NCBI GenBank assembly: GCA_002696025.1
Contig: NZQU01000012.1
Location: 1-16,363 of the forward strand
DNA from: Crocinitomicaceae bacterium
GTDB taxonomy: Bacteria; Bacteroidota; Bacteroidia; Flavobacteriales_D; Crocinitomicaceae
Reading direction: 5' to 3'
DNA: 16,363 bases
Shown: positions 1 through 7,445 of the stretch, in pieces
How the letters are laid out: each line of letters begins with the position of its first letter
How positions within the stretch are numbered: the first letter of the stretch is position 1
Notes under the pieces: model-generated
Databases searched by the model: none
The model's input: only the letters and a program-made list of their open reading frames with translations
What the model was told of the DNA's origin: nothing
Program-made: the position numbers and the translations under genes

Positions 1-1203
1 CCTCAAGCTCCAGATACAATTCAATCCATTGATTTGGTTCAGAGGTACAATAACATTGGGGTGTCAGGCAAGTTTGAATCTCATAAAAAAGACAGTGCAA
101 ATTTAAATTACTCTATTGAATTAAACTATAATAAATTCAATACAAAAAAACCACTTGAAGACAGTTTATTTGCTTGGAAAGCAGGAGAGAATAATTTAGT
201 AGCTAAAAATAAATTTTGGTATAAATATAAAAATGAAACATTTAGCACAATGTTGGATATTAGATACAATGGCTTTCTTTATGGTATAGCAGACTCATCA
301 ATATCAGCAAATGATTCAGGATATGTTTTAAACAATACGATCATTGCTTTAAAACCAAATGTCAATACCACTCTTTTTAATAAGAAATTCAATATTGATG
401 CCGGATTTAATGTTTCTGTTGACGTTCATAATGAAACAAAAGTTTATGTATTTCCTAATATAAAAGTCAAGTATTCATTATTTAATGATATGTTTATTCC
501 TTATGTTGGTATAACAGGCGGTATCAAGCAACAATCTCTACGTGAAATAACACGTGTAAATGAATTTGTAATTCCTCAAGTGCATTTAGTAAATGAAAAA
601 ACACCATACTCAATATCGGGAGGTATAAAAGGCTCATTAAGCAACTCCATTAGTTTTAATACCTCTTTTGAGTTTTGCAGAATAAATGACAAGCTTCTAT
701 TTACATTAGATAGTTCAAATATCGTTTCGCAGGAATATCCTAGTAAATACACCTTACATTATGACTCATTAACAAGGACTAAAATTGAAGGATCTATTTC
801 TTATCAGATGTCTGAAAAACTAAAATTAGATGGAATTGGACGTTTTTATTCATATGAATTATTAAACAATACCTATGCTTGGAATCTACCGCAATTAGAA
901 TTTATAGCTAGAGGGTCTTACAATTTATTTGATAAGTTCTTAATTAATCTTGATGTTCTTGTACAGGGAGGGCGAAAAGCATTGGTATTTAATGAAGATC
1001 AAACTACGTTTATAGAAGATGGACAAATTGTTAAACCTTTAGGAACTTTGTTTGACATTAACCTTGGAGCAGAGTATAGATATAATAAACGTATTTCAGG
1101 GTTTATTCAGCTAAACAATGCAGCGGCTCAAAGATATCTTAGGTGGCACAACTATCCAGTTCAAGGATTTCAAATTATTGGGGGTATTAAGGCACGCCTA
1201 TAA
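1..1203 (+). CDS. Outer-membrane beta-barrel protein, TonB-dependent receptor-like, C-terminal part
   Basis: The frame is open from the first base, so the gene starts outside the window; 400 codons remain before TAA. The visible part is a run of alternating polar/hydrophobic strands with aromatic residues and short turns (for example around YNNIGVSG, LGAEYRYNKRISGFIQLNN), which is the pattern of an outer-membrane beta-barrel. The ending, with AAQRYLRWHNYPVQGFQIIGG near the C-terminus, resembles the last strands of Bacteroidota proteins annotated as TonB-dependent receptors. The plug domain and TonB box, if present, would lie upstream, so receptor function is an inference and a plain barrel porin is possible. 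No ligand can be named. An apparent TTG start at position 34 is only an artefact of the cut edge. The gene converges on recQ with 17 bp between stops. Confidence 0.75.
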   Translation, partial: PQAPDTIQSIDLVQRYNNIGVSGKFESHKKDSANLNYSIELNYNKFNTKKPLEDSLFAWKAGENNLVAKNKFWYKYKNETFSTMLDIRYNGFLYGIADSSISANDSGYVLNNTIIALKPNVNTTLFNKKFNIDAGFNVSVDVHNETKVYVFPNIKVKYSLFNDMFIPYVGITGGIKQQSLREITRVNEFVIPQVHLVNEKTPYSISGGIKGSLSNSISFNTSFEFCRINDKLLFTLDSSNIVSQEYPSKYTLHYDSLTRTKIEGSISYQMSEKLKLDGIGRFYSYELLNNTYAWNLPQLEFIARGSYNLFDKFLINLDVLVQGGRKALVFNEDQTTFIEDGQIVKPLGTLFDINLGAEYRYNKRISGFIQLNNAAAQRYLRWHNYPVQGFQIIGGIKARL

Positions 1204-1220
1204 TATGTTCAAAACATTTA

Positions 1221-3419
1221 TTAGTTTGCCATTTCACTCATGAATTTAATTCTCATCAAACGAAGTTCTTCTTCTGAATACAACTCATCAAACTCTTCTT
1301 GTGCAAGTGTTAATTCATCTGATTCAGCTGATGAAAAATAATCAAATATCTCATCTTGATCATCTGCATCTAATATTTTGTCAATGTGATAATTTATATT
1401 AACTCTTGTGCCAGAGGAAACAATAACCTCAAGTTCTTCAATCACTTCCTCAAAGCTTTTTCCTTGTGATTTACCGATATCCTCAAGGGGTAATTTACTG
1501 TCAATATTTTGAATTAGTTTAACTTTCATTCCAGATTTGTTCACCAAAGATTTGACAGTAATATCTTGAGGTCGCTCAATATTGTTTTCTGAAACATAAT
1601 TCGCAATTAAATCAACAAATGGATTTCCATAACGTGATGCTTTTCCTGTTCCAACACCCTGAATATTAGTTAATTCTTCAATAGAAATTGGGTATTGAAA
1701 ACACATGTCTTTTAAAGATGGCTCTTGAAAAATAACGAATGGAGGAATGTTTCTTTTTTTAGAAATTTCTTTTCTTAAATCGATTAACATTTTATACAAA
1801 ACATCATCAAAAGCAGCTCCCCCTCCGCTTATTTTAATTACAGAGTCTCCTGCTTCTTCTTCACTAGTGTAATCTCTTTCTTTAATTAAAGAAAATGGCC
1901 CAGGTGACTTAATATAGTTCCTTCCTGACTCCGTTATTTTCAACAAACCATATGTCTCAATATCCTTGTGGAGTAACCCTGCCAAACATGATTGACGAAT
2001 AACCGCATTCCAAAAAAACTCATCTCCATCATCTTTTCCAGAGCCAAATGAAGCTAGGTTTTGATGGTTGAATTGCTTAACATCTGTAGTCGATTTGCCA
2101 CATAAAAAAGAACAATAATGCTTTGCCTTATGCATTTCATTTAAATCATTAATGACATTTAAAAGTTTCTCAACATATTGTTTGCCTTCCATTCGGTCTT
2201 TTGGCGATTCACAATTGTCACATTTAGAATTGCAATTTGAGTCGTCGTAATTTTCTCCAAAATAATGAAGTATATACTTTCTTCTACATACAGATGTTTC
2301 AGCATAAGAAACCATGTCAGATAGTAGTTGCTTCCCTATTTCTTGCTCTGCAACTGCTTTTCCTTGAAGAAAGTTTTCTAATTTCTCGATATCTTTATAG
2401 CTGTAAAAAGCCAAACAATTTCCCTCTCCACCATCTCTTCCTGCCCTTCCAGTCTCTTGATAATAACTTTCAATTGATTTTGGGATGTCATGGTGAATAA
2501 CAAAACGCACATCTGGCTTGTCTATCCCCATCCCAAATGCTATTGTGGCTACAATTACATCTATTTCTTCCATCAAAAACATATCTTGATGTCTTGCTCT
2601 TGTACCGGAATCTAAACCGGCATGATATGGAAGCGCATTAATACCATTTACTTGAAGTAATTCAGCAAATTCCTCAACCTTTTTTCGACTTAAACAATAA
2701 ACAATTCCGCTTTTACCGAGGTTCTTTTTTATGTATTGAACTATTTGTTTTTGAACATCTCTTTTAGGTCTTATTTCATAATGTAAATTATCCCTATTAA
2801 ATGATGATTTAAAAACAACAGCATCTAACATGCTTAGATTTTTTTGAATATCATACTGAACCTTTGGTGTGGCTGTAGCAGTTAAAGCAATGATAGGCAC
2901 TTTAGATATTTGTTCAAAAATCTGCCTCAATCTTCTGTATTCAGGACGAAAATCATGGCCCCACTCTGAAATACAATGAGCCTCGTCTATTGCGAAAAAA
3001 GAGATCTTAACTTCAACTAAAAAATCAATATTGGAAACTTTAGTTAATGATTCCGGAGCAACATATAACATTTTAGTTTTTCCTGATTTCACATCACTTT
3101 TAACTCTTGAAATTTCAGTTTTTGAAAGAGATGAATTTAAAAAATGAGCCACTGACTCATTATCATTAATATTTCTAATTGCATCAACTTGATTTTTCAT
3201 TAATGCAATTAGAGGCGATACAATAATTGCGGTTCCATCTAATAAAAGCGCAGGGAGTTGGTAACACATAGATTTACCACCTCCAGTTGGCATAATAACG
3301 AAAGTATTCTTTCTCTTTAAGACATTTTGGATGACTTTTTCTTGTTCTCCTCTAAAACTATCAAACCCAAAGTGGGTTTTGAGTCCTTTTTTTAAATCTA
3401 TTGTCTGGGATTTTTCCAC
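1221..3419 (-). CDS. recQ: ATP-dependent DNA helicase RecQ
   Basis: A 3'-5' superfamily 2 DNA helicase acting in recombination and replication-fork repair. All hallmarks are visible in the 732 residues: motif I GGGKS with Lys49, motif II DEAH at 145-148 followed by the RecQ aromatic-rich loop (CISEWGHDFRP), motif III ALTATAT near 180, and motif VI QETGRAGRDG near 325. A zinc-binding Cys cluster follows at about 378-403 (CRRK, then three more Cys), then a winged-helix RQC region, an HRDC domain at about 540-620 (LRKEISKKRNIPPFVIF), and an acidic tail ending EEELRLMRIKFMSEMAN that I recognise from Bacteroidota RecQ. Length fits the family. The start is GTG: the next in-frame Met is Met43, just before Walker A, which would delete needed sequence, and the upstream in-frame ATG is followed at once by a stop. 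It lies 168 bp downstream of the small gene at 3588-3947 on the same strand. Confidence 0.97.
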   Translation of the reverse strand: MEKSQTIDLKKGLKTHFGFDSFRGEQEKVIQNVLKRKNTFVIMPTGGGKSMCYQLPALLLDGTAIIVSPLIALMKNQVDAIRNINDNESVAHFLNSSLSKTEISRVKSDVKSGKTKMLYVAPESLTKVSNIDFLVEVKISFFAIDEAHCISEWGHDFRPEYRRLRQIFEQISKVPIIALTATATPKVQYDIQKNLSMLDAVVFKSSFNRDNLHYEIRPKRDVQKQIVQYIKKNLGKSGIVYCLSRKKVEEFAELLQVNGINALPYHAGLDSGTRARHQDMFLMEEIDVIVATIAFGMGIDKPDVRFVIHHDIPKSIESYYQETGRAGRDGGEGNCLAFYSYKDIEKLENFLQGKAVAEQEIGKQLLSDMVSYAETSVCRRKYILHYFGENYDDSNCNSKCDNCESPKDRMEGKQYVEKLLNVINDLNEMHKAKHYCSFLCGKSTTDVKQFNHQNLASFGSGKDDGDEFFWNAVIRQSCLAGLLHKDIETYGLLKITESGRNYIKSPGPFSLIKERDYTSEEEAGDSVIKISGGGAAFDDVLYKMLIDLRKEISKKRNIPPFVIFQEPSLKDMCFQYPISIEELTNIQGVGTGKASRYGNPFVDLIANYVSENNIERPQDITVKSLVNKSGMKVKLIQNIDSKLPLEDIGKSQGKSFEEVIEELEVIVSSGTRVNINYHIDKILDADDQDEIFDYFSSAESDELTLAQEEFDELYSEEELRLMRIKFMSEMAN

Positions 3420-3587
3420 GTCTATTTATCTCATCTTAATTTATGATATGACCAAACGATTATCTGCTTAGTAAATATAAGTAAAAAAAATTAAGAATTT
3501 TAACAATCTAATAACATAATAATAACAGCAAAAAGATTGAATTGTTTGATTAAATTGATATTGAAAAAGAAGTTATTATGTTCAAGA

Positions 3588-3947
3588 TTAATACAAATCA
3601 GCCTTTAATGCTGTTCGATAATCTTTGATTTCTTCTCTATTGATTTTATGATCTGCTTTAACTAATAAGTTCAAAAGATATAATAAATTATCTTTCGACT
3701 CCATTTCAACAGGATATTCATTTCCTTCTTCATCTTCCTCATATTGAGCCTCAACATCAAAAGATTTGTTCTCTTCTAAATATTCGTATGAAAGCCTCAA
3801 AACTTTAGTGACCAATGGATCTTGTTCTGCAAGAGCAGCCTCACGCAACTCCTTTAAGCTTTTTATAATACTCTTTACATCAACCCCTTTTTCCTCTACG
3901 AACTCTATTAAATTGGTTAATTTATCGTTTGCTACGTGCGTTTTCAT
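3588..3947 (-). CDS. Small acidic protein of unknown function
   Basis: A 119-residue soluble protein with no signal peptide or membrane segment. I do not recognise a named family, although the style (helical N-terminus, then an acidic middle at about 70-85 rich in Glu/Asp, then a C-terminal helix with HKINREEIKDYRTALK) resembles short Bacteroidota hypothetical proteins. The N-terminal half (VANDKLTNLIEFVEEKGVDVKS) looks amphipathic and helical. The coding call is supported by an ATG start 25 bp after a good TAnnTTTG box, by the absence of a better frame, and by amino-acid use like its neighbours. It is transcribed away from the LysE-family gene and towards recQ, and could be cotranscribed with recQ across the 168-bp gap, but nothing in the sequence proves that. 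No function is proposed. Confidence 0.8.
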   Translation of the reverse strand: MKTHVANDKLTNLIEFVEEKGVDVKSIIKSLKELREAALAEQDPLVTKVLRLSYEYLEENKSFDVEAQYEEDEEGNEYPVEMESKDNLLYLLNLLVKADHKINREEIKDYRTALKADLY

Positions 3948-3972
3948 GAACTAAAATTCTATAATTGTTGGG

Positions 3973-3980
3973 CAAAAATA
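3973..3980 (-). promoter_or_regulatory. Candidate -7 promoter box for the small acidic protein gene
   Basis: Read on the minus strand this is TATTTTTG, a full match to the Bacteroidota -7 consensus TAnnTTTG, followed by CCC. It ends 25 bases before the ATG at 3947, which would give a leader of about 20 nt. No convincing -33 TTG element is at the usual distance, so the call rests on the -7 box and its placement. Confidence 0.5.
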
Positions 3981-4081
3981 ATATAATTAATTTTTTATTC
4001 AGCTTGTTAGATAAACAATGTTATAATTTTTTCTAAAAATTCGGAAAACAGAATTAACGAGCTTTATATCAAAGGTGTCAT

Positions 4082-4089
4082 TATATTTG
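4082..4089 (+). promoter_or_regulatory. Candidate -7 promoter box for the LysE/MORN/SixA operon
   Basis: TATATTTG followed by TAC matches the Bacteroidota -7 consensus TAnnTTTG fully. Only ten bases lie between its last G and the ATG at 4100. If transcription starts the usual five to seven bases downstream, the mRNA leader would be only about three to five nucleotides. No clear -33 TTG is visible upstream. Confidence 0.5.
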
Positions 4090-4099
4090 TACAATTAAC

Positions 4100-4753
4100 A
4101 TGGAATTTATAGAATTTACACTTACCGCTATTGTCACTGGGTTTGTTTTAAGCTTGATGATTGGGCCTTTGTTTTTTGTGCTTTTAGAAACGAGTCTTAC
4201 CAAAGGAATCAAAGCTGCTATTGCTTTAGACATAGGTGTTTTAATTAGCGACCTGTTATATATTCTTATTGCTTACGTTTTTTATGCTGAAGTTTCTAGT
4301 ATCAAATATGGGTCGGGTACAAGCACTGATATTATACACATATTGGGAGGCAGTGTTTTTATAGCATATGGAATCTACTCTATGCTTAAAAAGGTAAATG
4401 CCATTAGTGATGAAAAAAATGAAAAATCTGTTCCCGATAGAAAAGAATATATTGGTCTATTTGTTAAGGGGTTTGTTTTAAACCTCGCAAATCCACTGGT
4501 TATTTTTTATTGGTTTAGTATTATGACGCTTGCAACTAGCCAGTCATACAAAGGCCATGAAAATAGTGGAATAACTCTTGTCGTTTTTATCTCTTTAATT
4601 TTAGTTACTTTTTTCTCTATTGATTTGCTTAAAATCATTGGTGCTAAATACCTTCGTCCTCTTGTAACAAAATCACTCTTAAAGAGTTTAAATAAATTAA
4701 TAGGGATTGTTTTTATTGTATTTGGTCTTTACTTGTTATTTAAATTATTCTAA
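4100..4753 (+). CDS. LysE/RhtB-family amino-acid exporter
   Basis: An inner-membrane protein of 217 residues with about six hydrophobic segments. The N-terminal segment (TGFVLSLMIGPLFFVLLETS) followed by TKGIKAAIALDIGVLISDLLY is the characteristic LysE-family opening, and NLANPLVIFYWF in the fourth segment fits the family as well. Usual family length is 200-220 residues, so it is intact. Members export amino acids or similar metabolites; the substrate cannot be read from the sequence. A charged loop (KKVNAISDEKNEKSVPDRKE, about residues 96-115) divides the protein into two halves. The ATG lies ten bases after a perfect -7 box, implying a very short leader. It is the first gene of an apparent three-gene operon: the next gene starts 12 bp after its stop. 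Confidence 0.88.
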   Translation: MEFIEFTLTAIVTGFVLSLMIGPLFFVLLETSLTKGIKAAIALDIGVLISDLLYILIAYVFYAEVSSIKYGSGTSTDIIHILGGSVFIAYGIYSMLKKVNAISDEKNEKSVPDRKEYIGLFVKGFVLNLANPLVIFYWFSIMTLATSQSYKGHENSGITLVVFISLILVTFFSIDLLKIIGAKYLRPLVTKSLLKSLNKLIGIVFIVFGLYLLFKLF

Positions 4754-4765
4754 TTGCATCATGAC

Positions 4766-6466
4766 ATGAATAAACTCCTTTCTTTCATTTTAATTTCTTT
4801 CTTATTTTCATTTTCCTTTAGTCAAGAAGTTCTCAAAGAAAATCTAAGCAAAAGAAAAAAAACATATTGGGATCAACAAAAAAGAAGTCTTTATTCAGTT
4901 GGCTCTTATTACAAAAACAAACTAAATACCACAACTAAGAAACATGGGAAGTGGTATTATTACAGCAAAAAAGGACATCTTAAAGAAAAAAGAACCTACT
5001 TTCTTGACTCTCTTCATGGCCAATCAATGGTTTACTACGAAAATGATAGTATAAATGAAGAATCTCATTATTTAATGGGAGTTTTAGACAGCGTATACAA
5101 ACATTGGGAAAACAATGGAAAACTTACGATTCAAGGGAATTATTTTCTTGGTCAGAAAGTTGGCATATGGAGATACTATTTCCCAAATGGGGAAAAACAG
5201 GCCATAGAAATTTACACCCCAAATAAGTGCTTTATCAAAAGCATGTGGCTTAATGATAATAAACATACGCAAATAGTTAAAAATGGGAATGGAAATGTCA
5301 TTGAGTTTTTCAATAGCGGGAAAATAAAAAAGAAGTTTACTGTTAAAAGAGGCATATATAATGGGATTTATCGCGAATATACTGCAAGAGGAAAAATATT
5401 GGTTATTGGCTATTATAACAATGGCATGAAAGACAGCACATGGACTAATTATTACTACTCTGGGGAACAAAAAAAAATAAGTCATTATAAAAATGACACC
5501 TTAACCGGTAAATATTTTGAATTACTAGAAGATGGCAATGCTAAGGTTTCTGGAGAATATATAAATGGTGAAAAAGATGGTTTTTGGGTATGGAACAAAA
5601 ACAATGGAAAAAAAGACATAGAGGGCTCTTTTTCAAACGGGAAAATGCATGGCACATGGAAATATTGGTTCACTTCAGGAGAATTGTCTTACATAGCCAA
5701 CTATTCAAATGATAAAAAAAGTGGGAAATGGAAATACTTTTATAGAAATGGAAAGAAATTTAAAGTCTGTCATTATAAAGAAGATCAAAAAACCGGTTTA
5801 TGGAAGACTTGGTATGAAAATGGGAAATTATTAATGCAAGGGTATTATGAAAATGATAAAGAAAACGGTGTTTGGCATAATTACTGGCAAAATGGAAAGT
5901 TAAAAAATTCAAGTGTTTTTAAAAATGGCAAGCTTAATGGTAGGTGGACTTCTCTTTACCCAAAAGGGAATTTAAAACTCCTAGGCAGCTACAAAAAAGG
6001 ATTAAAAGTAAAAAAATGGGAGGAATGGTATAAAGGTGGCCAATTAAAAGAAGTTAAAAACTTGAAAGTTATAAGAAAAAAATCTAAAGCAAATGATGTT
6101 GTTTTAAAAGGTCGAACCCAAAAAATAAGTGTCAAGCATGGTGAGTTTAAAGCTTATTCTAGCAGAGACTTTCAATTAACAGAAGAGGGTAAATATAAAA
6201 AAGGCGTAAAACATGGGACATGGTTTGCTTATTACCCTGGAGGAAGAACCCCTACTGTTATTTGTAATTACAAAAACGGGAAATTACATGGCGTCTATAA
6301 AACGTTTGACAGAAGAGGGAGGCTAATTCAAAGAGGTGATTATGCAAAAGGTGTAAAACACGGAAAAATGCAGTTTTTTAATAGTAAAGGAAAGGTGATT
6401 AAGGAAATGAACTATCGATATGGCAGAAGAGTAAATATGTACTCAAATAAAAATTTTAGGCCATGA
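4766..6466 (+). CDS. Secreted MORN/YwqK-type repeat protein
   Basis: A 566-residue protein with a signal peptide (MNKLLSFILISFLF then SFSFSQ, likely cleavage before or after the Gln) followed almost entirely by about 18 tandem repeats of about 23 residues. Each repeat has the form xW/YxxYYxNGKLxxxGxYxNGxxxG, the MORN_2 / YwqK (COG2849) pattern; examples are GKWKYFYRNGKKFKVCHYKE and VWHNYWQNGKLKNSSVFKNG. Such repeats fold as consecutive beta-hairpins. The basic residue content is high, and a slightly irregular stretch at about 415-470 interrupts the regular spacing. The ATG at 4766 is chosen because it gives a clean signal peptide; an in-frame TTG at 4754 directly after the upstream stop would add only four residues. 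The stop overlaps the next start (ATGA), suggesting translational coupling to the phosphatase. Database labels of 'antitoxin YwqK' for this family should not be taken as function here; location is probably periplasmic or cell surface. Confidence 0.88.
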   Translation: MNKLLSFILISFLFSFSFSQEVLKENLSKRKKTYWDQQKRSLYSVGSYYKNKLNTTTKKHGKWYYYSKKGHLKEKRTYFLDSLHGQSMVYYENDSINEESHYLMGVLDSVYKHWENNGKLTIQGNYFLGQKVGIWRYYFPNGEKQAIEIYTPNKCFIKSMWLNDNKHTQIVKNGNGNVIEFFNSGKIKKKFTVKRGIYNGIYREYTARGKILVIGYYNNGMKDSTWTNYYYSGEQKKISHYKNDTLTGKYFELLEDGNAKVSGEYINGEKDGFWVWNKNNGKKDIEGSFSNGKMHGTWKYWFTSGELSYIANYSNDKKSGKWKYFYRNGKKFKVCHYKEDQKTGLWKTWYENGKLLMQGYYENDKENGVWHNYWQNGKLKNSSVFKNGKLNGRWTSLYPKGNLKLLGSYKKGLKVKKWEEWYKGGQLKEVKNLKVIRKKSKANDVVLKGRTQKISVKHGEFKAYSSRDFQLTEEGKYKKGVKHGTWFAYYPGGRTPTVICNYKNGKLHGVYKTFDRRGRLIQRGDYAKGVKHGKMQFFNSKGKVIKEMNYRYGRRVNMYSNKNFRP

Positions 6467-6936
6467 AAAAAATACACCTTTTAAGACATGCTAAAACTGA
6501 ACAAAATTCAAAAAGTGGTCGTGATTTTGATCGTGAATTAAGGGCAAAAGGGATTCAACAAGCAAAAATATTAGGTGAGAGGTTGGGAGATCAAATAAAA
6601 GGAGTTCCTGTTATTTGCTCATCGGCAAAAAGAACAAAACAAACGCTTGAGTTGATTAAAAATCATACTTCTATTGAAAAAACAAATTATCTAGATAGTC
6701 TTTATTTAGCATCAAGTGAAGAAATAGAAAAAATTATAATTCGTCAACAGAATACTGATGATGAAATTTTAATTATTGGGCATAATTTTGGAATCTCTGA
6801 TTTTGCAGGAGCTGCAATAAATACAGATATATACCTTAGAACTTGTGAATATTTATTAATTGAAATTGACATTAATGATTGGGTTCATTATCTGCCTAAA
6901 AAAGGAACTGCGATTTCTAAGTATAGACCAGAATAG
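6463..6936 (+). CDS. SixA-like histidine phosphatase
   Basis: A 157-residue member of the histidine phosphatase (phosphoglycerate-mutase-like) superfamily, close in size and layout to SixA, which dephosphorylates phosphohistidine on signalling or phosphotransfer proteins. Catalytic features are in place: the opening LLRHAK with Arg8 and the nucleophile His9, Arg57 in SSAKRTKQT, and the second histidine His107 in LIIGHNFG. It has no signal peptide and is therefore cytoplasmic, unlike the exported protein encoded just upstream. The ATG overlaps the upstream TGA by four bases, so translation is probably coupled. The stop lies one base from the stop of the convergent biotin-carrier gene. The physiological substrate is unknown; a generic small-phosphate phosphatase is the alternative. 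Confidence 0.88.
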   Translation: MKKIHLLRHAKTEQNSKSGRDFDRELRAKGIQQAKILGERLGDQIKGVPVICSSAKRTKQTLELIKNHTSIEKTNYLDSLYLASSEEIEKIIIRQQNTDDEILIIGHNFGISDFAGAAINTDIYLRTCEYLLIEIDINDWVHYLPKKGTAISKYRPE

Positions 6937-6937
6937 A

Positions 6938-7399
6938 TTATTTAAATCTGATTAAAATCGCTCCTTTATCAACAACCTGATCCTCTTTAATAAGGATTTC
7001 ATCAACAACCCCCTCTCCTTCTGCTTTAATAATGTTTTCCATTTTCATGGCCTCTAATGATAAAAGTGGGTCCCCAACAGAGATTTTAATCCCCTTTTTT
7101 GCATATAGCTTTAAAACCCTTCCAGGCATAGGTGCGTCTACATATGTGAGCTTTTTTAATTTCACTTTATCCAGCCCCATTGTTCTTATCAAGTCTGATA
7201 AAGAATGCTCTCTTGAAATATCAAAAACACGGTGGTTTAGCTTAATAGAGGCCACTCCTCTTTCGACGTCTGAATTAAGAATTTCTCCGTTGTACTTTTT
7301 TCCATTATAATCCACAGTAAAAAAAACATCATCTGACCAAGTCAAAAATGCTCCAGAGAATACCTGTTCTTCCTTTTTATCTATAATCCATTTATGCAT
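6938..7399 (-). CDS. Biotin carboxyl carrier protein (acyl-CoA carboxylase subunit)
   Basis: A 153-residue protein whose C-terminal half is a biotinyl domain: APMPGRVLKLYAKKG followed by LEAMKMEN, with Lys119 as the biotinylation site, 34 residues before the end as expected. The domain ends VDKGAILIRFK. The N-terminal 75 residues (WSDDVFFTVDYNGKKY and following) resemble the small beta-rich domain preceding the biotinyl domain in alpha subunits of propionyl-, methylcrotonyl- or acetyl-CoA carboxylases and in Bacteroidota stand-alone carriers. The partner biotin carboxylase and carboxyltransferase genes are not in the window, so the carboxylase it serves (acetyl-, propionyl- or another acyl-CoA) cannot be decided. 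It follows the UbiA-like gene by 46 bp on the same strand with no -7 box in the gap, so the two are probably cotranscribed. Confidence 0.88.
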   Translation of the reverse strand: MHKWIIDKKEEQVFSGAFLTWSDDVFFTVDYNGKKYNGEILNSDVERGVASIKLNHRVFDISREHSLSDLIRTMGLDKVKLKKLTYVDAPMPGRVLKLYAKKGIKISVGDPLLSLEAMKMENIIKAEGEGVVDEILIKEDQVVDKGAILIRFK

Positions 7400-7445
7400 A
7401 TCAATACTATTAAGCTAAAATACGGAATTTAAATAGTCTTCAAAA

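Noticed and set aside
1205..1217. Possible hairpin terminator between the barrel gene and recQ
   Set aside because: ATGTT/AACAT gives only five weak base pairs with no following T-run, so it is not convincing as an intrinsic terminator.
2237..2500. 87-codon open frame on the plus strand inside recQ
   Set aside because: It lies opposite the conserved helicase core, and its existence follows from codon use on the recQ strand.
5084..5485. 133-codon open frame on the minus strand inside the MORN-repeat gene
   Set aside because: It is a shadow of a strongly coding repeat gene; the translation is low-complexity and Phe/Ile-rich with no domain, and no promoter box is associated.
4766..6936. Toxin-antitoxin module suggested by the YwqK family name and the small gene after it
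   Set aside because: The repeat protein is exported and very long, and the next gene is a complete SixA-like phosphatase with no toxin feature. The name comes from a database label, not from evidence in this sequence.
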